From contig NC_067208.1 in NCBI RefSeq assembly GCF_026262505.1, positions 13,773,962 through 13,837,961 of the forward strand: a stretch of DNA of 64,000 bases, given 5' to 3'. The notes below the pieces were generated by a model. It was not told the origin of the DNA, did no database searches, and was given only the letters and a program-made list of their open reading frames with translations. The DNA comes from Trichomonas vaginalis G3 (taxonomy: Eukaryota; Parabasalia; Trichomonadida; Trichomonadidae). Positions 51,354 to 60,418 of the stretch are shown piece by piece; position 1 is the stretch's first letter; every line of letters begins with the position of its first letter. A program made the position numbers and the translations under genes.

Positions 51354-52180
51354 TGTCAACATTAGAGAAACAACAATTGCTATCGTTCATGAAGCCATAA
51401 ATGAAGAATACGAATACATACAGTATAACAAAACAATTGAGACTCATTCGTTCGGTCAAAGACGATATGTACCAAATGCAAAGTATAATGAACGCTCTTC
51501 GTTCTACAAAGCAAGCATATCATTGGTTTGAAAACCAACAGACAAAAGAACTTTTAGAAGAATTTCCTCATATGATTGCTTCCCTCGGAAAACCGAGAGA
51601 AGAGATTCCGTACGAAAATCGCAAGAATTTGGCTCCTGGTTTGAAAGGTTATTATGTTCATAGACTTTTTAGTAAACGCTGTAGCAATGTGGGCTTCACC
51701 TCGTTATGCTTGTTATATTTCATGATGTTAGATGAACTATATAAAGCAGAACGTGGAGAGTTGGAAAAGAAACTTCAAGCAAAAGATGAAGTCATTGAAT
51801 CCAAAGACAAAAGCATACAAGAAAGAATACCGCGTTCAGTACCAAAAGGAAAGGAAAAGAGTTATAAGTATATGATATATACTGAAGAGTTGGAGAAAGA
51901 AGAAGATAAAGATATGGTTATGTTACATTTAGTCAGAAGAAACAACAAGAGCTTTTATGACTTAGCTAAGATATATAAATCTGACAGAAACTGGTTCTAT
52001 CGTGAAAACTTACCGATTTCAATGACACCGAATGAACAAATAAAGGAAATTGTCAAAAATACTCTTCCTCAAACACACTATGACATCAAAGGTTGCACAA
52101 TACTTACATTCAAAGAAGACTTAACATTACTGAAGGAAAAAATAACAGAATATTTCAATAACTTCAAAGAGGAAGAATGA
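51354..52180 (+). pseudogene. KilA-N-like gene, second of a tandem pair, broken
   Basis: Contains AYHWFENQQTKELLEEF and LAPGLKGYYVHRLF, typical of the KilA-N fold, then a coiled coil and a C-terminal domain (VMLHLVRRNNKSFYDLAKIY). DNA binding is expected for the family. Broken. Confidence 0.6.
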
Positions 52181-52247
52181 AAAAAAATCTCGTCGGGTGC
52201 CACGTTAGGACCATAGTGGAGAAAACCACGATAAAAAACAAAACCCT

Positions 52248-53547
52248 TTGTCGATTATGATCGACACTGAAAACATTAACGATAAAATTTATTTCCTGGA
52301 CTGTTGTCTAAATGTCATGTTGTCATCATTTTTCAGTTGTGATGGAATATATCTAACCCTCCCGTTAACTAATAAACTTGACGATCAGACGATTCTCTCT
52401 TCGTCAATTATGTTCGACACTGATAACTCAAAGACTCGACATGAAGATGTATGGAGTCATTCGGGACCATGCAGAACAGGACAAATTGTTAGTGGTCCAA
52501 TTACAGCAGGAAAATCATTTGATTTTAAGCTTCGTTTAAGAATTCCTGTTAGAAGATTCCTTCCATTAGAAGCTATTCGATTTATTCCAGCTTTTGCAGG
52601 AAACATTCAGCTTAAAGTAAAGTTCAGTAGCGACGCCTTACAATGCACATCTATATCTGTAAATGATATCATTGCTTTCAGTCCAACCCTTAAAGTTGCA
52701 TTTGCTTCAGATTCAAATCCACCGACAAATAAATTTGTTCCATGGAATGAACCATTCACTATGATAACGAAGGCAGTAGAAGCTAGTGGAACAGTTACTA
52801 TTACAACTGTAACCCAGCAACTATTTCGAACAAAGATGGATTTTAATGAATGTTTCATTCATCCAAAGTCATTCTCTTTAGACCCTAACATTTATACAGA
52901 ACTTGTAGAACATTATACAAACGAGGCTTTATGTTTTCCTGTTAAAGTTATGGATTGGATTCCTATGGACGGTTCATTCTCAAAGAATACAGATAGTTCA
53001 AGTGCAACATTTACAGCAGCTTATACGCCTATTAATGTTAAAAGTATTTGGGCACTATTTAGAAAGAAAGACAACTATTATGTTAATTTTGAGAACCCTA
53101 AGTTTAAATATCTTCAGCTTTCCATGGGAGCTTATGGAAATATGCCTGCGCAGAACCTGAAAAATCATATGGACCTGTATTTTATGAAATGGTTGCGAAC
53201 GCTTGCAATACAAACAATGATATGATAGGATTTAATGAAGATGTTATGAGGTCATTGGTGGATGATGGTAGTGTGGAACATAAATGGGATAGCTATGACA
53301 ACACACATTTCTTATGTGGTTTTCCAACAGAAGTGGACTTTTGCTTCCAGCAAGGTCAAACATCTACTGCTCAATAACATACAAATTGTCTGTTAAAGGA
53401 CCTATTGAACTAGCAACTGAAAATGTACCAAAGCCACTTATTGGATTTATGAGGGATTGTTGCTTTGCCATTCAGGTGCGTGCTAATGGCATCCCCATAA
53501 TAAGATTAGATGACTATAACTTAGCTACGGACGACAGTGAGGAATAA
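52248..53547 (+). pseudogene. major-capsid-like protein region of Maverick B, broken
   Basis: About 430 codons of beta-rich sequence, for example CRTGQIVSGPITAGKSFDFK, LRLRIPVRRFLPLEAIRF and AGNIQLKVKFSSD. This plan of two consecutive barrels suggests the double jelly-roll shell protein, but of a different branch from that of Maverick A. The assignment rests on size, strand content and position. It is broken in at least one place. Confidence 0.6.
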
Positions 53548-53577
53548 AGGATGAACGTTTATTTTTAAAGCTTATAA

Positions 53578-54015
53578 ATGAGTTCTTCATCAAGCTCTCG
53601 TGAACCTTCACCATCTATGAAACAAACTTTACCAAACGATTATGGAGCACCTATTGAATATTTTTACGAGCTGCACAATGGCAAAGAGCAGTCTCACAAG
53701 GTTAGGTGTTCCACCAGCTCCTGTCAAAATAGCATTTGGTCAAGTCCTTATATAAGATATGGTCTCCCACTAGGTTTGCTAGCTACAGCAGGAGCAGTTA
53801 TGATGTTGAAAAGAAATAAAGCAAATGTTGTAAATAATACTGAAGTAGCTGAAGTTAAACAAACTCCAACGCCTTCACAAGCAAAACCTTCAATGACTCC
53901 TGAACCTATGGAAGTACAAACTCCTGTTCAAAAGTCAACTCCTAAACCGACTCCAACATTTAAACCAGAACCTACTCCTCAAAAAATCGTAAAAACTCCT
54001 GCGTTTCCTTACTGA
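53578..54015 (+). CDS. single-pass membrane protein with Pro/Thr tail, Maverick B
   Basis: 145 residues. A serine-rich start (SSSSSSREPSPS), one hydrophobic helix near 62-80 (GLPLGLLATAGAVMML) followed by KRNK, and then a proline/threonine-rich tail (KPTPTFKPEPTPQKI). Start context TTATAAATG. It could be a membrane-anchored virion protein, which is inference. Confidence 0.6.
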   Translation: MSSSSSSREPSPSMKQTLPNDYGAPIEYFYELHNGKEQSHKVRCSTSSCQNSIWSSPYIRYGLPLGLLATAGAVMMLKRNKANVVNNTEVAEVKQTPTPSQAKPSMTPEPMEVQTPVQKSTPKPTPTFKPEPTPQKIVKTPAFPY

Positions 54016-54063
54016 AAAAATAACGTTATTTTTATTTAATATTAAAATTTTTATTTGATTGAA

Positions 54064-54301
54064 ATGACAAATAAAGTCACTGAAGCAATGAAACAAAAAG
54101 TTTTTGGTAGAATACATTAAATCAGGAACTATTCCAGAAGGTTTTTACATTCACTCTATGAAGGATGGTAGAGTTCAGTTTAGAAAGATAAAGCAACCAT
54201 TAGATAGAGAAGGTATATTAAGGAAGATTAAACTTCATGAGGACAACATTGCTGAACTTAGGAAGAAGTTAGAAGAGTTGGAGAAAGGAAGAGAGTTATA
54301 A
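54064..54301 (+). pseudogene. small coiled-coil protein at the inner edge of the right TIR, broken
   Basis: Shares its plan with 33733-34101 (Maverick A) and 61986-62552 (Maverick C): a short strand segment (IHSMKDGRVQFRKI) followed by a coiled coil (NIAELRKKLEELEKG). Broken. Confidence 0.45.
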
Positions 54302-54316
54302 AGCAATGAATTCAAC

Positions 54317-54367
54317 AGGGTGAAAAAAGAGGTGAAAAAAGAGGTGAAATCTCACCACTTCACCTAA
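54317..54367. repeat. iteron cassette B4, in the right TIR
   Basis: AGGGTGAAAAAAGAGGTGAA, AAAAGAGGTGAAATCTCACC, ACTTCACCTAAA. Inverted relative to B1. Confidence 0.75.
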
Positions 54368-54430
54368 ATTTATTTTTGTGCTATGTTTTCATACGTGTGA
54401 GGGTGGTGATATCATTAATTTTTATATAAA

Positions 54431-54752
54431 TGACGAAAACTATTGAGATAACAAACTACAACGGTCATGAGTTCAAGAATTTGTTCTTCGTTCCTCGTGA
54501 AAATACATTCTATCAGATACGAGGAGAAAGGGTAAAGTTAGTTGAGCGTTTATGAAGGAATGAAAGATGAAAGTTTATACAGCATACGATACAAACGGTA
54601 AACGTATTTCATTAGCTTTGTCAAAACTTAATAACATTTATTTTGACAGTGACTTTGACTCTGACGATTGGAGCGACAGCAGCGATACTGAAGAATATGA
54701 AGTATTGTGTGAAGCACAGCAATGGGAGGAGTTGCAATACTTTTGTAAGTGA
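54431..54752 (+). pseudogene. TIR copy of the small acidic protein, broken
   Basis: The right-TIR counterpart of 40298-40624, with the same start (MTKTIEITNYNGHEF) and acidic end. It looks broken. Confidence 0.7.
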
Positions 54753-54958
54753 GAACGTTTATTTTTTACAGTAGTGAAGTCGTTTGTGAAAACGTTAGTG
54801 AGGTGAAGTGGTTGGTGGCTTTGTAAATATTTAAGGTTAAGTTAGTGTTGTTGTTTGTGTTGTAAAATATATGTTAGTGGTTTTGTAAAGTGTCAAATTC
54901 ACATATAATGGGTAAGGAGGCGCGCAGTGTCTTCGTACACATGATATGTATACTAACT

Positions 54959-55440
54959 AAAATTGGGAACATCCTGTTTGTTGTTTTGTTAATGATTTTG
55001 CTGAGGTAACTCTGTTTCAAACTAACAATTCCTGACATTTTTTGCAATGGAAGATAAGTGCAATAGTAAGTTAATGTTAGGAATAACGCATCTAATGGAT
55101 CACAACCGTTTTTCCGACCGCGTCTGGATGAAAACTCATGCTCGCGAACAACATCAACTAAATACAAGAGTTGATCCAAAGAAAAGTTACAAAGGTCTTT
55201 GACATTTAAGATTGGGTGTGCCTCAAGGAATTTTTGTAAGCTAAACTTTCTGACAACTTTAAATTCTTCGGCATTAGCTGGTGCTTGATTTTCATCTTCA
55301 CTTGCGGGCTCTGATTCATCAAGATAAGCTAAGTGCATTTGCATTCTCACGATTTCCTTGGATCGGGTTTTGGACTTCTGGATATCATCCAAGAACTCGG
55401 AATCATCCTTGTACTCCATTAATGAAAGTGATATGAACAT
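54959..55440 (-). pseudogene. transposase-USP gene copy 2, N-terminal part
   Basis: Matches residues 1 to about 160 of the intact gene at 10485-12590 with one residue change (F to S in the QKxKTRS segment). The rest of the gene lies on the other side of Maverick B at 38463-40091. The AAAAT duplication marks the insertion. Confidence 0.9.
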
Positions 55441-56183
55441 TTCTTCTAAGAGTTTTCATTCAATTCATGTTTTTAAGAAGTTAGTGAATTAATTTTCATA
55501 TCTCAGAAATTCGAAAAATAATTGTTTAACACAAAAATTGATCAAATGCTTCTCTAATTATCTAAATAGCTAAAATTGTAAATTCAAGATATTTGACACA
55601 AATTCAATTTTGACGGTTTGAAACAGTGCGTTTATTCTTCCGTTTATTTCTAAAAGCATAGCATTTTTATTAAATATGATTCTAATAATATTTTTGGATT
55701 AAACAGATATCTGTGGTCAATTCTATTGATTTTTTTTCCACTCGGAATACATTTTTAAGATATGTAATTTGATCCCACTACTATCAAATGATTAATGCAT
55801 ATAAAAAAAGCAATTACATTTAAAAAAACGAACTATTGAAAAATTGACAGTTGACGGTATAGTTTCAATTTTTTGAATTGATATCGACTATTTTAAAAAT
55901 GAAACTCTTTTGGAGTTTTTTATGCATCAAAAGGTATTAGTACACACATATATATAAGATCTAGTAATTCGGTTAAGCATTGAAGGTAATTCAAAGGTTT
56001 AGATTTTGATATTTGTTTTGTTTGAATACTCTACATGTATATTTAGACTTCATACAAAGTTCCAAAGGTCTATAAACATAGAAAAAATTTAGGATATGGT
56101 AATAAATTTGGTTCGTAAAATTGAAAGGAAAATTTTATCTATTCATATATTTAGAACCATCATGTTAAATATATCTATTAATG
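55441..56183. other. non-coding interior of transposon copy 2
   Basis: Follows 12591-13240 and then 14893-14966 of copy 1, with only scattered differences. It shows the state without the mariner-like insertion. No gene seen. Confidence 0.7.

Positions 56184-56215
<32 letters not shown>
56184..56215. repeat. 32-base poly-A tract
   Basis: An uninterrupted run of A joins the truncated transposon copy 2 to the Maverick C region. It may be a real insertion scar or an assembly join. Confidence 0.9.
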
Positions 56216-56217
<2 letters not shown>

Positions 56218-56340
56218 TAGTGGGGCTTCCAGGCACTTCGTGCCTTCTAGCCCTGAGGATGAATGAGTATAAATGAAGTTTTTATTCGGAGGGCTTCCAG
56301 GCGCGTTACGCCCTGAAGATGTTTAGTATAAATGAAGTTT
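56216..56340. repeat. two units with covarying GC-rich hairpins
   Basis: GGGCTTCCAGGC starts each unit and TATAAATGAAGTTTTTA ends it. The stems differ but still pair: GGCACTTCGTGCC in one, GGCGCGTTACGCC in the other. Confidence 0.7.
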
Positions 56341-56971
56341 TTACGAAGAAGAACTTTACAAAACATAGACAAGAAAGTTCATGAGGAACTCTCAACAAAG
56401 TCTTTACGAAGAAGAACTTTACAAAGTCTTTACGATGAACTCTCAACAAAGTCTTTACAAAGTCTTTACAAAACATAGACAAGAAAGTTCATGAGAAAGT
56501 CTTTACAAAGTCTTTACGAAGAAGTCTTTACAAAACATAGACAAGAAAGTTCTTGACAAAGTCTTTACAAAGTCTTTACGAAGAAGTCTTTACAAAGTCT
56601 TTACGAAGAAGAACTTTACAAAGTCTTTACGATGAACTCTCAACAAAGTCTTTACAAAGTCTTTACAAAACATAGACAAGAAAGTTCATGAGAAAGTCTT
56701 TACAAAGTCTTTACGAAGAAGTCTTTACAAAACATAGACAAGAAAGTTCTTGACAAAGTCTTTACAAAGTCTTTACAAAACATAGACAAGAAAGTCTTTA
56801 CGAAGAAGTCTTTACAAAACATAGACAAGAAAGTTCTTGACAAAGTTCATGAGAAAGTCTTTACGAAGAAGTCTTTACAAAACATAGACAAGAAAGTTCT
56901 TGACAAAGTCTTTACGATGAAGAACATTACAAAACTTCATCGTCAATGAGTGTAAATCAGGCAAAAATATA

Positions 56972-57023
56972 TTTTAGGGTAGAAGGTTAGATATAACCTG
57001 TTTTCTAACCTCATTTCTACCCT
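56972..57023. repeat. iteron cassette C1 (AGGTTA/TAACCT)
   Basis: TTTTAGGGTAGAAGGTTAGA, TATAACCTG, TTTTCTAACCTC, ATTTCTACCCT. Same architecture and flanks as cassette B2, but a different repeated motif. Confidence 0.8.
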
Positions 57024-57235
57024 CTTGAATTTTCATGAACTTTCTCAACAAAGTCTTTACGATGAAGAACTTTACAAAACATAGACAAGAAAGTTCATGA
57101 GAAATTAGACGAAGAAGTCTTTACAAAGTCTTTACGATGAAGAACTTTACAAAACATAGACAAGAAAGTTCATGAGAAAGTCTTTACGAAGAAGTCTTGA
57201 CAAAACATTTACGAAGAAATTCATGAAAATTCAAG

Positions 57236-57286
57236 AGGGTAGAAATGAGGTTAGAAAACAGGTTATATCTAACCTTCTACCCTAAA
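57236..57286. repeat. iteron cassette C2, inverted
   Basis: AGGGTAGAAATGAGGTTAGA, AAACAGGTTATATCTAACCT, TCTACCCTAAAAT: the reverse complement of C1. A further half-cassette (ATTCAAGAGGGTAGAAA) lies near 57437-57453. Confidence 0.8.
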
Positions 57287-57483
57287 ATATATTTTTGGGT
57301 CATTTACAAAGTCTTTACGATGAAGAACTTTACAAAACATTGACAAGAAATTGACAAGAAAGTTCATGAGAAAGTCTTTACAAAGTCTTTACGAAGAAGT
57401 CTCAACAAAAAATTGACAAGAAAGTTCATGAAAATTCAAGAGGGTAGAAAGTGTCATAACAAAGAAATTTTACTAGTAAGTAA

Positions 57484-57615
57484 ATGTGGTTTGAAATAGG
57501 ACTACTTGTTTTAGGTTTTTTCCATTGTGTCATTTACTTATTTGACGTGGCAGAAAGATATAGAGAATATGAAGATGAACCAATGCCTGCAAATGTCCAG
57601 TATATGTACTCGTAA
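57484..57615 (+). CDS. 43-residue membrane protein, Maverick C
   Basis: Starts MWFEIGLLVLGFFHCVIYLF, a single membrane helix, followed by a charged tail (DVAERYREYEDEP). Start context AGTAAATG. No family recognised. Confidence 0.5.
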   Translation: MWFEIGLLVLGFFHCVIYLFDVAERYREYEDEPMPANVQYMYS

Positions 57616-57638
57616 GAGATATTTTTATCTAATATTAA

Positions 57639-58001
57639 ATGGACTCACAGAACTTAGCGAATGCACAGCAACCTGGACAACCAAACCCAGAGAATATTCC
57701 AAATGAAGTTAGAATACAAACTGCAATGGCAAACTATGGTCAAGTGCCAACAGATGTACAAATGCAAACTGCCATGTCAAATGACGCTGCGTTAGGTTTG
57801 CCACCATGGTATGCAAATATGAGATGGAAAGAGTTTTATACAAACCCCGAAGTGGGATATAAACAACTCTATGCAGATGACGCGAACACAGGAGTTGACC
57901 CAGAGTATGTTTTCTACCAGAGGAGAAACAGAATGTATGAGCTCCAGTTAAAGAATGCTATGGAACTCAACAGGAAACGTAAGAGACTAGGCGGACATTA
58001 G
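57639..58001 (+). CDS. 120-residue Maverick C protein
   Basis: An Asn/Gln/Pro-rich first half with a repeated phrase (VRIQTAMANYGQVP, VQMQTAMSNDAALG) and a charged C-terminal helix ending KRKRLGGH. Start context TATTAAATG. Function unknown. Confidence 0.6.
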   Translation: MDSQNLANAQQPGQPNPENIPNEVRIQTAMANYGQVPTDVQMQTAMSNDAALGLPPWYANMRWKEFYTNPEVGYKQLYADDANTGVDPEYVFYQRRNRMYELQLKNAMELNRKRKRLGGH

Positions 58002-58019
58002 ATTTTTACATATAGTAAA

Positions 58020-58262
58020 ATGGGTTTCTTCAGTAAGATAGGAAACTTCTTTCGAAATGTTGGAAGAGGTATATGGAATGGAATAAAAACCGTAGGAAGA
58101 GGAATTTGGAACGGAGTCAAAAATATTGGCAAAAGAGTAGGTCAGTTCGTTGGTATTATACCTAAAGACCCTGAACCAGAAGAGCAAGCTCCTGTTATAC
58201 AACAGCCTGAACCTGCACCACAGTCTAGTTGGCAACCAAATCCAACACCTCAACCATATTAA
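58020..58262 (+). CDS. small amphipathic virion-like protein, Maverick C
   Basis: 80 residues. MGFFSKIGNFFRNVGRGIWN is followed by two repeats of the GRGIWNGxK phrase, then a Pro/Gln-rich tail. It is similar in plan to 33430-33666 and 61391-61792. An amphipathic membrane-active or core peptide is the likely nature. Confidence 0.6.
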   Translation: MGFFSKIGNFFRNVGRGIWNGIKTVGRGIWNGVKNIGKRVGQFVGIIPKDPEPEEQAPVIQQPEPAPQSSWQPNPTPQPY

Positions 58263-58266
58263 AAAA

Positions 58267-59112
58267 TCATATTTTTACCGTTCGATAGTAGTTGTATATG
58301 AAACTAAGTTCTAAGTAAAACGCGTGGTATAATGGAATTATTCTCTTTCTTCCATCTGTAGTAAACCATACTTGAAAGTCTGAAATACTTCCACTCGGTG
58401 GTTCGTATAGCTTTGTAGGTTTTTCGTAAAAGTCATTTGCCAAGCATAAAAAAGAGTTTTGTGCACCAGAAAATGAAGCATGAACTATAATAGCATCTGA
58501 GTCGAAAACATTTTCATATGTTCCATTAGGGTTTTCGACTTCATAAAGTCCGGGTGTACTGGATACCATGCAGGCTGATTTAACATCCTCAAAAATCTAT
58601 GCCATGCCAAGTTGTTATATTTTGTAGAAATATAAACGTCTTCTCCAAGGTCTTCTATTCTATCGATTTTAACAGTTGCATTTTTCCTGTCATAATAATA
58701 TCGAGATGGTACTCTCCTTCGTCAATGTTGTACTGTTTGCATATTCGAGATAGATATCGTTTATTTTTTCTTGAAAAGCTTGAAGAGTTGTTTCTAAGTT
58801 TACAAGCAAATTCACTTGTAAAAGTTTTCCCTGTTCAAATTTCTCATACGTACGTTTTTCTTTGTTATAGTATCGAACTTCAAAAGCGACCGTAAATGGG
58901 AAACCATGTATGGCTTCTGAAATGAACTTCATTCTACGAAAGCCAATAGCTTTTGTGACGGATGGGTCTCTTAGCCATCTCAATGGGTAGTCAAAACGAT
59001 AGCCTTCATGCTTTACGGTCTCTGTCTCAAACTTTTGACCGACATTCGTAAAAAGTTCATCTAATGGTTTAGTTGTAGCAACTCTTGAATTTTCTTTTTC
59101 TATTGAAAGCAT
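58267..59112 (-). pseudogene. minor-capsid-like protein, first copy in Maverick C, broken
   Basis: Begins MLSIEKENSRVATTKPLDEL and has YRFDYPLRWLRDPSVTKAIG; the far end has ENVFDSDAIIVHASFSG. It belongs to the same family as 63359 onward and 41486-42367. Broken. Confidence 0.65.
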
Positions 59113-59131
59113 ATTTTATCTAGAATAAAAA
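59113..59131. promoter_or_regulatory. 19-bp divergent start region, Maverick C
   Basis: ATTTTATCTAGAATAAAAA lies between the minor-capsid-like gene and the fibre gene, as in Maverick B at 45328. Confidence 0.5.
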
Positions 59132-60418
59132 ATGTCGAAAGAAACAGCGTCTATGAGAGAAATACAACACAACCGACAACTCATTTTGCAAGCTCTAAAT
59201 AAGAACACAACAAACTTTTCAAACTATTCTAAGATATCTGAGTCATTGAAAGAAGGAAACTTAAAACTGACATTAAACCCAATGACAGACGAGTTTCTGT
59301 TTCAAGACAGTAAGAACCATACTGTTTGTATAAATCCAACAAAAGGAACTTTAAACGAGAAACCTATAGATGAACTTCTTTTGAAAGCAGATGTTGACAA
59401 CAAAGCTGACAAAGAATATGTCATTGAAAAAGTTCAAGAAGAACATGACAGAGCAGATGCAACATATGCAACAAAAGCAGATGTTAACAACAAAGCAGAT
59501 AAAACATATGTTGACAATGAGTTAGCATGTGTGGCTAGTGCGTTAGTGAAGAAAGCAGATAAGGAATATGTGGATGAAAAAGACAATGAAATTAAAGAAA
59601 GGGTTGAATGGTATAATGAACGGACATCGAAGATTTTAGAAGGTAAAGCCAATACAGGGTGGGTTTCAGGATGTTTAGACCTTAAAGCCGACAAAGAAAC
59701 TGTAGATATGTTGACACAAACGGTTTCAAGTCATACCAGAGGTTTAATGGAAGATGGACAACAGTTGAAAGAGCTTGAGAAAGGTGTTACAGAGTTAAGG
59801 AATACAAAAGCAGACTCGACATGGATAGGATATGTAGATGCAACAAAAGAACGTATTTTAGCATGGACAGAAGGAACATACCCACAAAAATATCATAGAC
59901 ATAGCATCTCTGACGTAAATGAACTTGAAGAAAAGTTATATAAAAAAGCAGACAAAACAGAGCTTCAAACATTAAAGACAGAAATACTTCAAACACTATA
60001 TCCTATAGGTTCTATTTATACGTCAATGAACTCTACCAGACCAGAAGTAGTACTTGGTTTTGGAACTTGGACTCAAATAGTCGAAAGGTTTTTGTATTGT
60101 GCAAACTCTTCAAAGGTAACAGGTGGAAGTAAAACGATTTCAGGTGAAAACTTACCTGCACACAGTCACTACATAAATTTAACTACAGCTGAAGCAGGTT
60201 GGCATAAGCATAGATATTGGGATTGGACAGGAATGACAAAAGGTAAAGGATATGATGTTAAAGACGACGTTAAGTTTGCTATAAATTGTTACTGGGATGA
60301 CACTCAGGGAGGAGGAAGCCATACACATCGCATTACAGGATATTCGGAAACAACGGGACAGAGTAAAGACTACATGCCACCTTACATGACAGTTTACGCA
60401 TGGTATAGAAATGCTTAG
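59132..60418 (+). CDS. phage-collar-type fibre protein of Maverick C
   Basis: 428 residues. An N-terminal helical anchor (1-50) is followed by KADKEYV shaft repeats (about 85-280) and a collar-type tip from about 289. The tip has YPIGSIYTSMNSTRPEVVLG, FGTWTQI, histidine pairs HSHYINLTTAEAGWHKH and GSHTH, and it ends YMPPYMTVYAWYRNA. This tip is typical of trimeric bacteriophage tail fibres and collar proteins. Receptor recognition on the virion surface is the likely role. The shaft block near 59535-59690 is closely similar to the Maverick A fibre, and the block near 59945-60020 to the Maverick B fibre. The stop overlaps that of the convergent integrase gene. It looks whole. Confidence 0.8.
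   Translation: MSKETASMREIQHNRQLILQALNKNTTNFSNYSKISESLKEGNLKLTLNPMTDEFLFQDSKNHTVCINPTKGTLNEKPIDELLLKADVDNKADKEYVIEKVQEEHDRADATYATKADVNNKADKTYVDNELACVASALVKKADKEYVDEKDNEIKERVEWYNERTSKILEGKANTGWVSGCLDLKADKETVDMLTQTVSSHTRGLMEDGQQLKELEKGVTELRNTKADSTWIGYVDATKERILAWTEGTYPQKYHRHSISDVNELEEKLYKKADKTELQTLKTEILQTLYPIGSIYTSMNSTRPEVVLGFGTWTQIVERFLYCANSSKVTGGSKTISGENLPAHSHYINLTTAEAGWHKHRYWDWTGMTKGKGYDVKDDVKFAINCYWDDTQGGGSHTHRITGYSETTGQSKDYMPPYMTVYAWYRNA

Larger units (their letters stand above)
40092..54958. mobile_element. Maverick/Polinton B, inserted in transposon copy 2
   Basis: 14.9 kb with terminal inverted repeats of about 670 bp that start AGTTAGTATACATATCATGT. It is flanked by the 5-bp target duplication AAAAT (40087-40091 and 54959-54963). 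Comparison with copy 1 of the transposon shows the empty site directly. Parts recognised: integrase, packaging ATPase, major capsid-like protein, two minor-capsid-like proteins, collagen/collar fibre region, KilA-N-type genes and several small proteins. I see no polymerase B. It is broken in several genes (roughly eight to ten breaks). The TIRs differ slightly, mainly by small insertions. Confidence 0.95.
54285..54958 (-). repeat. Maverick B right TIR
   Basis: About 674 bp matching 40092-40757 in reverse. Its iteron cassette carries one GGTGAAAAAAGA unit more than the left one. Confidence 0.92.
37627..56183. mobile_element. transposase-USP transposon, copy 2, split by Maverick B
   Basis: The left end begins GGGGAGAAGCTTCC after CATAAT, and the sequence follows copy 1 (from 9634) almost base for base. 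Maverick B interrupts the transposase gene at 40092-54958. On the far side the match resumes and runs to ATTAATGA at 56183, where a poly-A tract begins, so no right terminal repeat is present. Without Maverick B the remaining piece is about 3.7 kb. The very high identity with copy 1 means both copies are young. The element lacks the mariner-like insertion seen in copy 1. Confidence 0.9.
56341..57435 (+). repeat. degenerate minisatellite-like array at the left of Maverick C
   Basis: About 1.1 kb built from a few shuffled modules: AAAGTCTTTACGAAGAAG, ACTTTACAAAACATAGACAA and GAAAGTTCATGAGAAAG. Long stretches repeat exactly. The iteron cassettes C1 and C2 lie inside. No gene is assigned. Confidence 0.85.

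Noticed and set aside
56341-57435. CRISPR array
   Set aside because: Repeats are not separated by unique spacers, modules are shuffled, and this is eukaryotic DNA.
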